Notes under the pieces: model-generated | What the model was told of the DNA's origin: nothing | Seen by the model: the letters and a program-made list of their open reading frames with translations, nothing else | Databases searched by the model: none | Part shown: one piece after another, positions 16,172-24,833 of the stretch | Numbering within the stretch: the stretch's first letter is position 1 | Layout of the letters: the number at the start of each line of letters is the position of its first letter | Translations under genes and position numbers: made by a program | From: Peptococcaceae bacterium | GTDB lineage: Bacteria; Bacillota; Desulfotomaculia; Desulfotomaculales; JACDOK01 | Direction: 5' to 3' | Length of the DNA: 49,507 nt | Assembly: GCA_017656185.1 (NCBI GenBank) | Contig: JACDOK010000017.1 | Span: 1 to 49,507 of the forward strand

Positions 16172-17275
16172 ATGGACCGTATTTTGCTCGACGATGGACT
16201 TAAGGATATTGCCGCCAAGGTCAGATCCGGGCAACAACTTGACAGGGATGACGCTATACGCCTTTTTGAAACCAAAAACCTGCTCGGTGTAGGGTATTTA
16301 GCCGATATTGTTAAGAAGCATAAACATCAGGATAACGTTTATTTTGTAGTTAACCGGCATATCACGTACACCAATATTTGTGTCAACCGCTGCAAGTTTT
16401 GTGCTTTCAGTAAAACAAAGGGTGAGAAGGGCAGTTACGTGCTATCCCTGGATGAGATCGAAGAAAAGGCACGTGCAGCAAAGGGGTTGAAAGTTTCCGA
16501 GCTGCACATCGTGGGCGGACTAAATCCTGACCTCGACCTGAACTACTACACCGAAATGATGTACCGGCTCCGGAAAGTCCTGCCGGGCACCGTTATCAAG
16601 GCTTTAACCGCCGTGGAGATCGCCTACTTGGCCGACAAGCACGGGCTGACCGTCGATAAGGTTCTCCGCAGGTTGCAGGCGGCCGGTTTAGAGTACCTAC
16701 CCGGAGGCGGGGCAGAGGTTTTTTCTCCCAGGGTACGCCGGCTTGTCTGCCCTGACAAAATCAGTGGTGAGCGTTGGCTGGAGGTACACGCTGCAGCCCA
16801 CCGCCTGGGCATACGCACTAATGCCACGATGCTGTACGGTCACGTGGAAACTACCGAAGAACGGGTCGATCATCTTTTGAAGTTAAGGGAGCTGCAAGAC
16901 CGGACGGAGGGATTTTTGTCTTTTATCCCCCTGGCCTTTCAACCTAAGAATACAGAACTCGCCGGTTCGGGTGCCCGGGAGACCACCGGCTATGATGATT
17001 TGAAGATGTTGGCCGTGGCACGCCTGGTACTGGACAATTTCGACCATATCAAGGCTTACTGGATCAACATCGGTCCCAAACTGGCGCAAATTTCTTTGGA
17101 TTTCGGCGTGGATGATATTCACGGTACAGTAATGGAAGAAAAGATATCGCACGCAGCCGGAGCCGGTACAAAACAAGTAATAACCAAAGAAGAGTTGGTA
17201 CGTCTGATTAAGGCGGCGGGGAAGGTCCCCGTAGAAAGAGATGCCCTGTACAATGTTGTCACGGAGGCTTTGTAG
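16172..17275 (+). CDS. mqnE: Aminofutalosine synthase MqnE (radical SAM)
   Basis: 367 residues from the ATG preceded by GGGAGG; the open frame extends 8 codons further without a site. Radical SAM cluster motif CVNRCKFC (CX3CX2C) near residue 71, then SELHIVGGLNPDL and the LPGGGAEVFSPRVR segment shared with MqnC and CofG/H. It joins a SAM-derived adenosyl radical to 3-(1-carboxyvinyloxy)benzoate, the MqnA product, to give aminofutalosine. The stop TAG abuts the ATG of mqnA. It pairs with mqnC, its paralogue downstream. Confidence 0.92.
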   Translation: MDRILLDDGLKDIAAKVRSGQQLDRDDAIRLFETKNLLGVGYLADIVKKHKHQDNVYFVVNRHITYTNICVNRCKFCAFSKTKGEKGSYVLSLDEIEEKARAAKGLKVSELHIVGGLNPDLDLNYYTEMMYRLRKVLPGTVIKALTAVEIAYLADKHGLTVDKVLRRLQAAGLEYLPGGGAEVFSPRVRRLVCPDKISGERWLEVHAAAHRLGIRTNATMLYGHVETTEERVDHLLKLRELQDRTEGFLSFIPLAFQPKNTELAGSGARETTGYDDLKMLAVARLVLDNFDHIKAYWINIGPKLAQISLDFGVDDIHGTVMEEKISHAAGAGTKQVITKEELVRLIKAAGKVPVERDALYNVVTEAL

Positions 17276-18115
17276 ATGGTGAAAGTCAGGCTGGGACAGG
17301 TGGACTACTTAAACTGCCTACCGATATATTATCCCATTGAAACCGATCGTGTCCCCATAAAGGCGACCCTGGTAAAAGGGGTACCTACAAGGTTGAATAG
17401 GCTGTTTTTCGCTGGTGAACTGGACATTACACCGGTCTCGTCTATCGAATATGCCCGTTACCCCGGTAATTGCCTTATCCTTCCCGATATGTCAATAAGC
17501 TCGGATGGACGTGTGGGTAGTATTTCCCTCTTTAGCCGCGTACCTGTAGCAGAATTGGATGGTAAGAAGGTGTGCCTACCTGATACTTCAGCCACTTCTG
17601 TGGCCCTCCTTAAAGTGTTGTTCCAACATTATTACCAAATTGAAGTCGCTTTCGAAACCACTCCTGATGATCTGGACCTGATGATGTCCAAGGCCGACGC
17701 CGGACTGCTCATTGGTGACAAGGCCCTGGCTGCCAATTACCAGGTTAAGGCTACCGGCCGGCCTTTGTTTGTTACCGACCTGGGCATGGTCTGGAAGGAT
17801 TTTACAGGGACACCAATGGTGTTTGCTCTATGGGTTATCAGGCGGGAGTTCGCGGAAGAGCACCCCCGGGAAACGGAAGAGATTGCCCATGCCTTTTTAC
17901 AGGCTAAAAAAATCGGGAATAGTAAATTGGAAACGCTAATTGATGTTGCCCACCGTAAAAACCGCCTTCCGCGAGAGGTTTTAGAGGATTACTTCGCCTT
18001 GATCAAGCACGATTTTGACGAGCGCTATCGCCGGGGATTGTTGAGCTTTTACGATTATGCATATAAAACCGGCCTGATAGAGGAACGGATGCAATTAGAT
18101 GTTTGGGGTGAATAG
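17276..18115 (+). CDS. mqnA: Chorismate dehydratase MqnA
   Basis: 279 residues. The N-terminal RLGQVDYLNCLPIYYPIE and the ELDITPVSSIEYARYP segment are hallmark MqnA; FTGTPMVFALWVIR near residue 180 is the second-lobe signature. It dehydrates chorismate to 3-[(1-carboxyvinyl)oxy]benzoate, the entry step of the futalosine pathway. Its ATG directly follows the mqnE stop and its stop lies 2 nt before the TTG of mqnC, so the genes are tightly coupled. Confidence 0.93.
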   Translation: MVKVRLGQVDYLNCLPIYYPIETDRVPIKATLVKGVPTRLNRLFFAGELDITPVSSIEYARYPGNCLILPDMSISSDGRVGSISLFSRVPVAELDGKKVCLPDTSATSVALLKVLFQHYYQIEVAFETTPDDLDLMMSKADAGLLIGDKALAANYQVKATGRPLFVTDLGMVWKDFTGTPMVFALWVIRREFAEEHPRETEEIAHAFLQAKKIGNSKLETLIDVAHRKNRLPREVLEDYFALIKHDFDERYRRGLLSFYDYAYKTGLIEERMQLDVWGE

Positions 18116-18117
18116 GT

Positions 18118-19185
18118 TTGGGTAAAGTTGCAGCAATTCTCGAAAAAGCGTTGGCCGGTACCCGCCTGACCCTGCAAGACGGGGTGACGCTTCTTGCGGA
18201 AGGAAACCTACACCTCCTTGGTAAGGCGGCCAACATTATCTGCCGGAGAAAACATCCGGAAGGAACGGTGTCCTTCGTAGTTGACCGGAACATCAACTAC
18301 ACCAACGTTTGCCGGTGTGGTTGTTTGTTTTGTGCCTTTTACCGCCGGGAATCTGATAGGGATGCTTATGTTTTATCCATAAAAGAAATCCTTGACAAGG
18401 TACAGGAACTGGTGGATGTAGGGGGTACGCAAGTATTAATCCAGGGGGGTATCCATCCCGGCCTCGGCATCGACTATTTTACGGAGATGTTCAAGGCCAT
18501 AAAGGAACGGTTTGACGTACAAATCCATTCTCTGTCACCGCCGGAAATTGTATACCTGGCCCAAAAATCAGGTTTATCAGTTCGTGAGATACTGGAGACG
18601 CTGCGGGATGCCGGTCTTGACTCCTTGCCGGGGGGAGGCGCGGAAATCCTGGCAGATCGGGTACGGCGCGTGATAAGCCCGGCGAAAATCAGCTGGCGAG
18701 AGTGGATGAATGTAATGCTTACCGCCCACGGTCTCGGCATGCGTACTACGGCCACTATGATGTTCGGCACGATAGAGACATTAGAGGAACGGGTTTTGCA
18801 CCTGCTGCGTATTCGTGACGCGCAGGACGAGACAGGCGGCTTTACGGCCTTTATCCCCTGGAGCTATCAGCCTGCTAATACGAAGCTTGGCGGCACGGGC
18901 GCTACAGCTGTAGAGTACCTGCGCTTGATCGCAGTAGCCAGGCTATTCTTGGACAATATACCCAATATCCAGGCGTCGTGGGTCACTCAGGGGGCCAAAG
19001 TGGGCCAACTGGCGCTGGCTTTTGGAGCCAACGATTTTGGTGGAACCATGTTGGAAGAAAACGTTGTACGGGCCGCCGGAGCATCCTACCGTGTTCCCCT
19101 TCAGGAAATCGTGCGGATCATCAAGGATGCCGGGTACACCCCGGCGCAACGCACTACCCTGTACGATATCATTCGCACGTTCTAG
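18118..19185 (+). CDS. mqnC: Cyclic dehypoxanthine futalosine synthase MqnC (radical SAM)
   Basis: 355 residues. Radical SAM motif CRCGCLFC (CX3CX2C) near residue 62, VLIQGGIHPGLGIDYF near 103, and LPGGGAEILADRVR near 176. It cyclises dehypoxanthine futalosine to the spiro compound used by MqnD. Start at TTG. The cluster has mqnA, C, D and E; the hydrolase step (MqnB or an MTA/SAH nucleosidase) and the later prenyltransferase steps are not in the window. It converges on gerW; a short ACCGTT/AACGGT repeat (19205-19226) between them could be a weak terminator. Confidence 0.93.
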   Translation: MGKVAAILEKALAGTRLTLQDGVTLLAEGNLHLLGKAANIICRRKHPEGTVSFVVDRNINYTNVCRCGCLFCAFYRRESDRDAYVLSIKEILDKVQELVDVGGTQVLIQGGIHPGLGIDYFTEMFKAIKERFDVQIHSLSPPEIVYLAQKSGLSVREILETLRDAGLDSLPGGGAEILADRVRRVISPAKISWREWMNVMLTAHGLGMRTTATMMFGTIETLEERVLHLLRIRDAQDETGGFTAFIPWSYQPANTKLGGTGATAVEYLRLIAVARLFLDNIPNIQASWVTQGAKVGQLALAFGANDFGGTMLEENVVRAAGASYRVPLQEIVRIIKDAGYTPAQRTTLYDIIRTF

Positions 19186-19218
19186 ATGTCTGCTTTATCC
19201 AACAACCGTTGATCCAAA

Positions 19219-19587
19219 CTAACGGTCTTTATCATCCCTGATCATTGACAATATGTCAGGCAGCAGATCGGCGATTTTATCGATGGCCGTACGGTTGCGG
19301 ATGGGGAAAACGTTAACCTCTTCGCCTTTAATGATAACAATCGCCTCCGGTTTCAAACCCAAGCCGCCACCGGCCCCCCCACCACCGTTTACCCCAGCAC
19401 CACCTGAACCGGCGCCAAAGGCTACCGCAGCGGTGACGACCGGGACGATTGTGACCTCACCCACTGTAACAGGATCGCCAATCACTGTTTTAGTGTTGAC
19501 TATTTCCCCGAGGTTGCGAGTAAGGGTCTCAAGGTCTTGGGAGAAATCCACGGACATCCCCTCGCGTTTAACATCACTTTTCCGCAT
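19219..19587 (-). CDS. gerW: Sporulation protein YtfJ/GerW family
   Basis: 122 residues. The family pattern is clear: NTKTVIGDPVTVGEVTIVPV, then a glycine-rich stretch (GAGSGGAGVNGGGGAGGGLG), then EAIVIIKGEEVNVFPI and a C-terminal helical DLLPDILSMI. GerW is a spore-associated germination/cortex factor in Bacillus; in Clostridia YtfJ-type proteins are typical sporulation markers. The start is uncertain: ATG 19587 overlaps the HIT gene end by 14 nt, and an ATG (11th codon) and GTG follow closely with GAGGGG upstream. Confidence 0.88.
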   Translation of the reverse strand: MRKSDVKREGMSVDFSQDLETLTRNLGEIVNTKTVIGDPVTVGEVTIVPVVTAAVAFGAGSGGAGVNGGGGAGGGLGLKPEAIVIIKGEEVNVFPIRNRTAIDKIADLLPDILSMIRDDKDR

Positions 19588-19963
19588 CAGATACTTTCAA
19601 GCTTGGCTTAACCCGGCGCACCCCGCCCCTGGGCTTGTCTACATCACCCACAAAACGCGGGATGACATGAAAATGCAGGTGCCATACAGTCTGCCCGGCA
19701 CAAGCACCGTTGTTTACCCCTATGTTATACCCATCAGGTTGGTATTTATTCTCAATTATGCCGCAGACATCCTTAATGAGGCGATACACGGCGGTAATCT
19801 CTTCTTCCGTGGCCTCGAAGAAGGTGGGGAAATGACGTTTGGGAATTACCAGCACGTGTCCCGGGTTTACCGGAAACTTGTCGTAAATCGCAAAAGCTAA
19901 ATCATTCTCACAAATGATAGCTTCCGGATTTTGCTGAATAGTACAGAAGAGGCATTGGTTCAT
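19574..19963 (-). CDS. HIT family nucleotide hydrolase/transferase
   Basis: 129 residues. N-terminal zinc-type CLFCTI (CX2C), INPGHVLVIPKRH-like strand (FPVNPGHVLVIPKRH near 30) and the histidine triad WHLHFHVIPR near residue 94. Such proteins hydrolyse AMP or phosphoramidate-linked nucleotides. Length is standard. AGGAGCG precedes the ATG. The 3' end overlaps the start of gerW, suggesting joint transcription. Confidence 0.92.
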   Translation of the reverse strand: MNQCLFCTIQQNPEAIICENDLAFAIYDKFPVNPGHVLVIPKRHFPTFFEATEEEITAVYRLIKDVCGIIENKYQPDGYNIGVNNGACAGQTVWHLHFHVIPRFVGDVDKPRGGVRRVKPSLKVSDAEK

Positions 19964-20033
19964 TCTTACGCTCCTTTCAGTCGCTGTGATACGCTCGTAC
20001 TTTCGTACTCGCTGAGATACGGCCCTGGCGGGC

Positions 20034-20096
20034 CTGTGATACGCTCAGCACTCAGTTGGGCGTGCATTTCCGGGCTTACTGAGTGCTGGGTGTAGG
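20034..20096. repeat. Dispersed intergenic repeat, copy A, with inverted repeat
   Basis: A 33-bp unit at 20034-20066 matches 23194-23226 at 31 of 33 positions. In this copy the CAGCACTCAGT part is mirrored by ACTGAGTGCTG 20 nt later, giving a perfect 11-bp inverted repeat (20047-20089). A shorter CTGTGATACGCTC unit also occurs at 19984-19996. Confidence 0.75.
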
Positions 20097-20209
20097 CTCC
20101 CAAGACCCATTAGAAATATCCCAAAGTCCTATATATGAAATTCCTGTAATTCTTATTAATCCCGTCTAAAAATAGGGACCCCAAAGAAATGCCCAAAATC
20201 CTGTCCATA

Positions 20210-20854
20210 TCAGGCCAGTAGAGCCGCTACGATGCCGACCAGAAAAATGCCGTCAAACACACCGGCGCCCCCAATACTGATTACCTGGGCTCCCAGCTGT
20301 TTAAACCGGGGGTAATTCAAAAGGTCGGCCCCGATCAGGGTTCCCCAGACGCCGGCGATATAAGCCACCGGGGCTGCGTTTTCGCCGGCCAAAAGCAGGG
20401 CTGCAACGGCTGCCACGATCGGAGGGATCAAGGCAGGCAGCCGGATACCGACACCCGGTACCGGGCGCGCCAGTGCTTTGGCCACCAGGGTTACCACGAC
20501 TGCAGCCAAAATTGTCGCCACAAGCGGAGCGCGCGGCAGCAAGTAAAGGCTGAACAACACCGGAATAACCGCGCCGCCGACGTTGACGGCTATGACCTGC
20601 TCACTTACCCGCGGCGGCATATAAAAGATAAAAGACATTATTTGGGACTGTTGGCCCTCAATAATAAACCTCTCACGGGATATGGGGATGTTAATCATAC
20701 CTCCTATTAATGACAAGAACAGCAACCAAAAGGCCCCTGCAGGAGATAATCCTAACTTGGTAAATGACAGTGCCGCCACGTTAAAATACAGCATGAAAAA
20801 CAAGAACGGCAGGGCCAGTATTAACATCATCAATGGAAAAGCACAACCGTACAT
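20210..20854 (-). CDS. DUF1614 membrane protein
   Basis: 214 residues, about six hydrophobic segments, no signal-cleavage site. The DUF1614 signature is visible: GGMINIPIS near residue 50, VAVNVGGAVIPVL-type strand (QVIAVNVGGAVIPVL) near 85, TLIGADLLN near 177 and ISIGGAGVFDGIFL near the C-terminus. Members occur in anaerobic Firmicutes and archaea; the conserved polar loops suggest a transport or enzymatic membrane role, but none is established. Confidence 0.85.
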   Translation of the reverse strand: MYGCAFPLMMLILALPFLFFMLYFNVAALSFTKLGLSPAGAFWLLFLSLIGGMINIPISRERFIIEGQQSQIMSFIFYMPPRVSEQVIAVNVGGAVIPVLFSLYLLPRAPLVATILAAVVVTLVAKALARPVPGVGIRLPALIPPIVAAVAALLLAGENAAPVAYIAGVWGTLIGADLLNYPRFKQLGAQVISIGGAGVFDGIFLVGIVAALLA

Positions 20855-21105
20855 TCTAATCCTTCTTTCCGTTTATACCTTTTCTAATCCTTTTGGGAGC
20901 GCCCTACTTCATATATCCTACGCCCTTAGCCCGGTACATACCCACTTGCGTTTCATGTAGACTATACCTTAATTACCATTATTTTTTAAGAGTCACAATC
21001 GATAATTTTTTCACAAAACACCTGGCGATCATGGATAATTTCCGGTACAATAAGTCGTGGGAAGGAATGTTAAAATTTTCGTATTTTGGTTGCGGAGGGG
21101 ATCAT

Positions 21106-21399
21106 ATGAACCACTGCCCGTCTTGTAATACCACGCTGCAAGAAAATACCCAGTATAGTATCCGTACTTACGTCTGCCCCAAATGCTGCGGGGTATGGCT
21201 GGATCGTGAACAAGCAGACAAAATGCTGGCTATGCTCCAACAATTTCGCCTCGATCACTATGAGCTTTATGAGGCGAGTTGTCGGGGGCATTTTGAAAGT
21301 GACTGGTATCAACATGACCGTGCATCCGGCAATTCTAACCAAAATGCGCAAAACAAACCCTGTGTTTTTGAAATAATGCAAGCAATACTCTCCCAATAG
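21106..21399 (+). CDS. TFIIB-type zinc-finger protein
   Basis: 97 residues from the ATG preceded by GGAGGGG; longer upstream codons have no site. The N-terminus holds a zf-TFIIB ribbon: CPSCNTTL and CPKCCGVWLDREQ, followed by a short helical region and a polar tail. The motif CxxCxGVWLD is the usual form in this small family, whose function is unknown. A terminator follows at 21453. Confidence 0.8.
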   Translation: MNHCPSCNTTLQENTQYSIRTYVCPKCCGVWLDREQADKMLAMLQQFRLDHYELYEASCRGHFESDWYQHDRASGNSNQNAQNKPCVFEIMQAILSQ

Positions 21400-21452
21400 A
21401 ACGATATGCTGTGATACGGTATACTTTAATTTTTGCTTTAATTAACTTTGCG

Positions 21453-21492
21453 AAAGAACTTAGAATTTATCTAGGTTCTTTTTCTTTTTTTT
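21453..21492 (+). terminator. Intrinsic terminator after the zinc-finger gene
   Basis: AAAGAACTTAGA / TCTAGGTTCTTT stem (12 bp with one G-T pair, 5-nt loop) followed by TTCTTTTTTTT. A textbook rho-independent terminator on the plus strand. Confidence 0.9.
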
Positions 21493-21607
21493 GGCTTGTA
21501 CATTTTGCATGATTTTGTAACCATTGGTAGTTATCTGGTAATATTTTTACGATACAATAAATGTAAGTAATATGATCGCACTCTGCCAGCTCACGGGAGG
21601 TTTTATC

Positions 21608-22534
21608 TTGCGTCGTCCCTTTATAGTGCTGCTTATTGTATCACTGGTACTTAACATATTTATGATTTACCGGCTGTTCACAACCCCTACCGGGTCCGGT
21701 AGCAACGACCGCCTTCAAAAATTAACCGAGGAAGTACTGGCCCTTGAAGAGGAAAATTGGCAGCTTAAAGAAACGATTAAGGCTCTGAAGGCCCAGAATG
21801 AATTACCTCCCGAAGATAATCCCGGCCTGCCTTCCGATGATCAAAACCGGGAGGTATGGTCCTGGTATTTTAAACCCAACCCGAGCCACACCCCGCCAGG
21901 TACCGACGACCGTTTTTTAAAACACCTGCAAGGCAAAGGCTATTATCTCGGCAATCCGCAGAGAAAAAAGATTTACCTCACGTTTGACGAGGGTTATGAA
22001 AACGGGCACACAAAACAGATACTTGATATATTAAAGAACAACAACGTTACGGCGGCCTTTTTCGTTACAGGGGACTACGTCCGCAGAAACCCGGCGTTGG
22101 TCCAGAGAATGGTAGCCGAAGGGCACATCGTAGGCAACCACACCGCAACCCACCCGTCTTTACCTACGCTGAGCAACGAAGAGATTAAGGAGGAAATAAT
22201 GGCCGTGCACCGTGCCGTGGAGGACTTAACCGGCTACCAGATGTCCTTTCTACGCCCGCCCAGGGGTGAATTCAACTCGCGCACTTTAGAGGTTGCCAAA
22301 AGCCTTGGCTATGATACCGTTTTCTGGAGCATGGCCTACCAGGATTGGGATGTCAACAGGCAACCGGGTAAAGAAGCCGCTTACCGCTACGTCGCTAACA
22401 ATATTCACAACGGTGCCGTAATTTTACTGCATGCCGTTTCAAAATCAAACACCGAGGCCCTGGATGATATTATCCACAAACTAAAAAGCCAAGGGTACGT
22501 TTTCGCATCTTTGGAGGAAATTAGAGATGATTAA
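21608..22534 (+). CDS. Polysaccharide deacetylase, PdaA-like
   Basis: 308 residues from a TTG with GGGAGG upstream. An N-terminal membrane anchor (about 4-24) and a coiled-coil-prone linker (about 38-70) precede a NodB-type CE4 domain. Motifs: LTFDEGYENGHT (the DE variant of the metal-binding TFDDG, as in PdaA), HTATHPS with the metal histidines, RPPRGEFNSRT, and a final ILLHAVS. PdaA-type enzymes remove the N-acetyl group of muramic acid on the way to muramic lactam in the spore cortex. The anchored form could act in the forespore space. Subfamily call is moderate; the sporulation role is from the family. Confidence 0.88.
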   Translation: MRRPFIVLLIVSLVLNIFMIYRLFTTPTGSGSNDRLQKLTEEVLALEEENWQLKETIKALKAQNELPPEDNPGLPSDDQNREVWSWYFKPNPSHTPPGTDDRFLKHLQGKGYYLGNPQRKKIYLTFDEGYENGHTKQILDILKNNNVTAAFFVTGDYVRRNPALVQRMVAEGHIVGNHTATHPSLPTLSNEEIKEEIMAVHRAVEDLTGYQMSFLRPPRGEFNSRTLEVAKSLGYDTVFWSMAYQDWDVNRQPGKEAAYRYVANNIHNGAVILLHAVSKSNTEALDDIIHKLKSQGYVFASLEEIRDD

Positions 22535-22564
22535 ATATTTAAGGCTTATCTGAATGCTGGGTCG

Positions 22565-22640
22565 CTGTCATTCGGGCCTCCGACCCTGTCATTCGCTCGT
22601 TTTACTTGCTGTCATTCGCTCACTTCGTTCGCTGCAAAGC
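22565..22640. repeat. Clustered CTGTCATTCG repeats
   Basis: Three exact copies of CTGTCATTCG at 22565-22574, 22586-22595 and 22609-22618, within a string of degenerate TCGCTC / CGTTCGCTG motifs. They are intergenic, just after the deacetylase gene. Confidence 0.6.
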
Positions 22641-22654
22641 ATCAATCCCGCAAC

Positions 22655-22837
22655 TTACAGGCTGCGCGCCATTTTGCCTCTGCCCACAGGCAGGCTGATA
22701 CCTGACCGGTTACGGAGATCGTTCCGTACACTCGTTATGTTTTCCCCGTGCGGTTTGAAGTACACCCGGTAGCATACCAACAAATACCCGACCAGGTAAA
22801 CTAACATCACGGCCATCCAAAGGTAGAAGTACTTCAT
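22655..22837 (-). CDS. Small single-pass membrane protein
   Basis: 60 residues from an ATG preceded by GGAGGTGA at 7 nt, an excellent ribosome site. One hydrophobic helix (MKYFYLWMAVMLVYLVGYLL) is followed by a basic tail. The last third of the frame runs toward the intergenic repeat region and may not be original. No family recognised. Confidence 0.6.
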   Translation of the reverse strand: MKYFYLWMAVMLVYLVGYLLVCYRVYFKPHGENITSVRNDLRNRSGISLPVGRGKMARSL

Positions 22838-23331
22838 CTGAATCACCTCCAAGATTTGGCCTTAATTTAATTGTATACAACATACGATTAAGTTCAACCC
22901 TTCACAAGATATTCGTACTTGAAAAATTATTCCAAATAGTTTGAAACTTTTGCAAACCCAGAAAAATGCTGCATTAATGATAATTGTGTTATACCGGAAA
23001 CACCTAAATTAACAGTGGGGATTACATCTCAGGGGTTTAAAAAGCACTTCTCCCGGAAGTACCACAAACCTAATAATGACCGCTTAATTTCGATAATGTT
23101 TCCCTACTTTTTGTCACTCACCAGGGATTGTTATCTATTTCACATATCTTTAATGCGCTCGCTCAGCTCACTGTGATACGCTCACTACGTTTGCTGTGAT
23201 ACGCCCAGCACTCAGTTTGGCGTGCACCAATCACCCAAGCTAACCGTACATCACCGGACAAAACTACCGGTTCAACGCGGGGAAAACTTAAGAACGCAGC
23301 AAATACCTTTATTACGCCTCACTCTTACTCC
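22838..23331. other. Long intergenic region with repeats
   Basis: About 490 bp without a supportable gene. The part left of about 23150 is AT-rich. From 23160 to 23226 it carries CTGTGATACGCTC-type repeats, including the second copy of the dispersed 33-bp unit. Confidence 0.5.
23171..23226. repeat. Dispersed intergenic repeat, copy B
   Basis: CTGTGATACGCTC at 23171-23183 followed by the 33-bp unit at 23194-23226, which matches copy A (20034-20066) except at two positions. Confidence 0.75.
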
Positions 23332-24081
23332 TCACCGTTCAATCAACTGGTGTGCCGGGGTAAATAAAGCAGGATAGACCAAAAAGCTCAGGATGATGCT
23401 CGTGAAAGCCATTACGGCAGCCAGGGCAAACATGATCAACAACTGGTAACGTACCGCATCAATGGGGCTGGCACCACCGATGATGAGCCCGGTCATCATC
23501 CCCGGAAGCTGTACCAATCCCACCGTTTTAAGACCGTCCACAATAGGGATCGAACTTGCCCGTACGGCCCGGCGCAAACTTTCGGAAACGGCTTGACGGG
23601 CCGTAGCACCCAGGGAAAGCGCCACTATAATTTCAGCCCGGTGGGAAATAATCTCGCGGCGAAGACTGTTAAGTAACAGGCTCGACGCAACCATGGCATT
23701 GCCGATGAACATACCGCTTAAGGGAATGACAAACTGCGGCGTGGGCTCTACAATGCCCAAACCTAACGTTAAACCCAAGGCCATAATCTCCGCAGCGCCA
23801 ATAGCCACTAAAACCTTGATAAATATGGCCGGTAATTCCCTTCCCCGCCGGGAAGCATTGTAGGCAGCCACAACTGTCATTACCCCAATCATCAGGACCA
23901 TGAAAGGCCAATCTTTTAAGTTAAAAACGAGCTGAAGTACATACCCGACTGCCAGCAGTTGTACCGTAGCCCGCAGCGTACCGACAACCAGATCGCGTTC
24001 CAAACCCAAGCGCTGCCACGTAGACAACATCATGGCCAGTACCACAAAGCTGTAAGTCATCAAGAGTGCCGTGGTACTCAA
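23332..24081 (-). CDS. fetB: UPF0014/FetB-type ABC transporter permease
   Basis: 249 residues, about six or seven hydrophobic segments. Family marks: RLGLERDLVVGTLRATVQLLAVG near the N-terminus, SGMFIGNAMVASSL near residue 123, and the permease EAA-like region with VQLPGMMTGLIIGGASP near 190. FetAB in Escherichia coli is an iron exporter that eases oxidative stress; homologues may export other metals or organics. The first 4 nt overlap the fetA stop, and the trio padR-fetA-fetB reads as one operon. Confidence 0.9.
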   Translation of the reverse strand: MSTTALLMTYSFVVLAMMLSTWQRLGLERDLVVGTLRATVQLLAVGYVLQLVFNLKDWPFMVLMIGVMTVVAAYNASRRGRELPAIFIKVLVAIGAAEIMALGLTLGLGIVEPTPQFVIPLSGMFIGNAMVASSLLLNSLRREIISHRAEIIVALSLGATARQAVSESLRRAVRASSIPIVDGLKTVGLVQLPGMMTGLIIGGASPIDAVRYQLLIMFALAAVMAFTSIILSFLVYPALFTPAHQLIER

Positions 24082-24833
24082 TGTTCTTCAACTCCTTCCA
24101 ATTTACCGGATATATAGGCACCGGCAAGCGCATTTTGCGGGTGCAAAAAGACACCGGGTAATGTTCCTGCTTCTACCAGTTTCCCGTCGACCAAAATCCA
24201 GGCTTCGCGCCCCACGCGTAATGCCTGTTTCAAATTATGGGTCACCCATAAAACGGTAATGTTTTTTTCCCTGTTCAGCCGTATAATCAGATTTTCGATC
24301 CTGGCCGTTGATTGGGGATCAAGAGAAGATGTCACTTCATCGAGCAGCAGTACCCGCGGCCTATTGGCCAGGGTTCGTGCCAGCGCTACCCGCTGCCGCT
24401 GACCCCCGGAGAGTTTGCCCGCATCGCGGTCTAACAGTGACGGGGAAAGCCCGACATCCGACAGCAACTGGGCGGCATCGACTTCCCGCTCGCCCGCCCC
24501 CTTGAGACGAGGCCCGTACAAGATGTTATCCTTCACCGTCCCGGGCAGCATCACCGGCTGCTGCAGCACTAACCCCACTTCCCGGCGCAAGCCCAAAACG
24601 TCAATTTCCTTTATTGAACGCCCCCGCAACCGGATTTCACCGCGGTCGGGATCTTCCAAGCGATTTAACAACCACAGCAGGGTACTCTTCCCTGCTCCCG
24701 AAGGTCCAACCAGGGTAATTAGACTACCGTTTTCTACGGAAGCCGAGATCTGCTGCAGCGTGGGAACCGTACCGCTCTCCAGGTGCCGGTATTTCCAAAC
24801 ATCTATAAGCTCAATCAGCGGTTTCCCACTCAC
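24078..24833 (-). CDS. fetA: ABC transporter ATP-binding protein, FetA-like
   Basis: 251 residues. Walker A GPSGAGKST near residue 43, Q-loop LVLQQPV, signature LSGGQRQR near 141, Walker B VLLLDEVTSSLD near 162 and the switch His in WVTHN. Its partner is the UPF0014 permease immediately downstream, which identifies the transporter type. The start overlaps the 3' end of padR by about 20 nt. Confidence 0.92.
   Translation of the reverse strand: MSGKPLIELIDVWKYRHLESGTVPTLQQISASVENGSLITLVGPSGAGKSTLLWLLNRLEDPDRGEIRLRGRSIKEIDVLGLRREVGLVLQQPVMLPGTVKDNILYGPRLKGAGEREVDAAQLLSDVGLSPSLLDRDAGKLSGGQRQRVALARTLANRPRVLLLDEVTSSLDPQSTARIENLIIRLNREKNITVLWVTHNLKQALRVGREAWILVDGKLVEAGTLPGVFLHPQNALAGAYISGKLEGVEEH

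Noticed and set aside
19253-19900. 215-codon plus-strand frame across gerW and the HIT gene
   Set aside because: Antisense shadow: proline-rich because it is opposite the glycine-rich GerW repeat; both minus-strand genes have clear family motifs.
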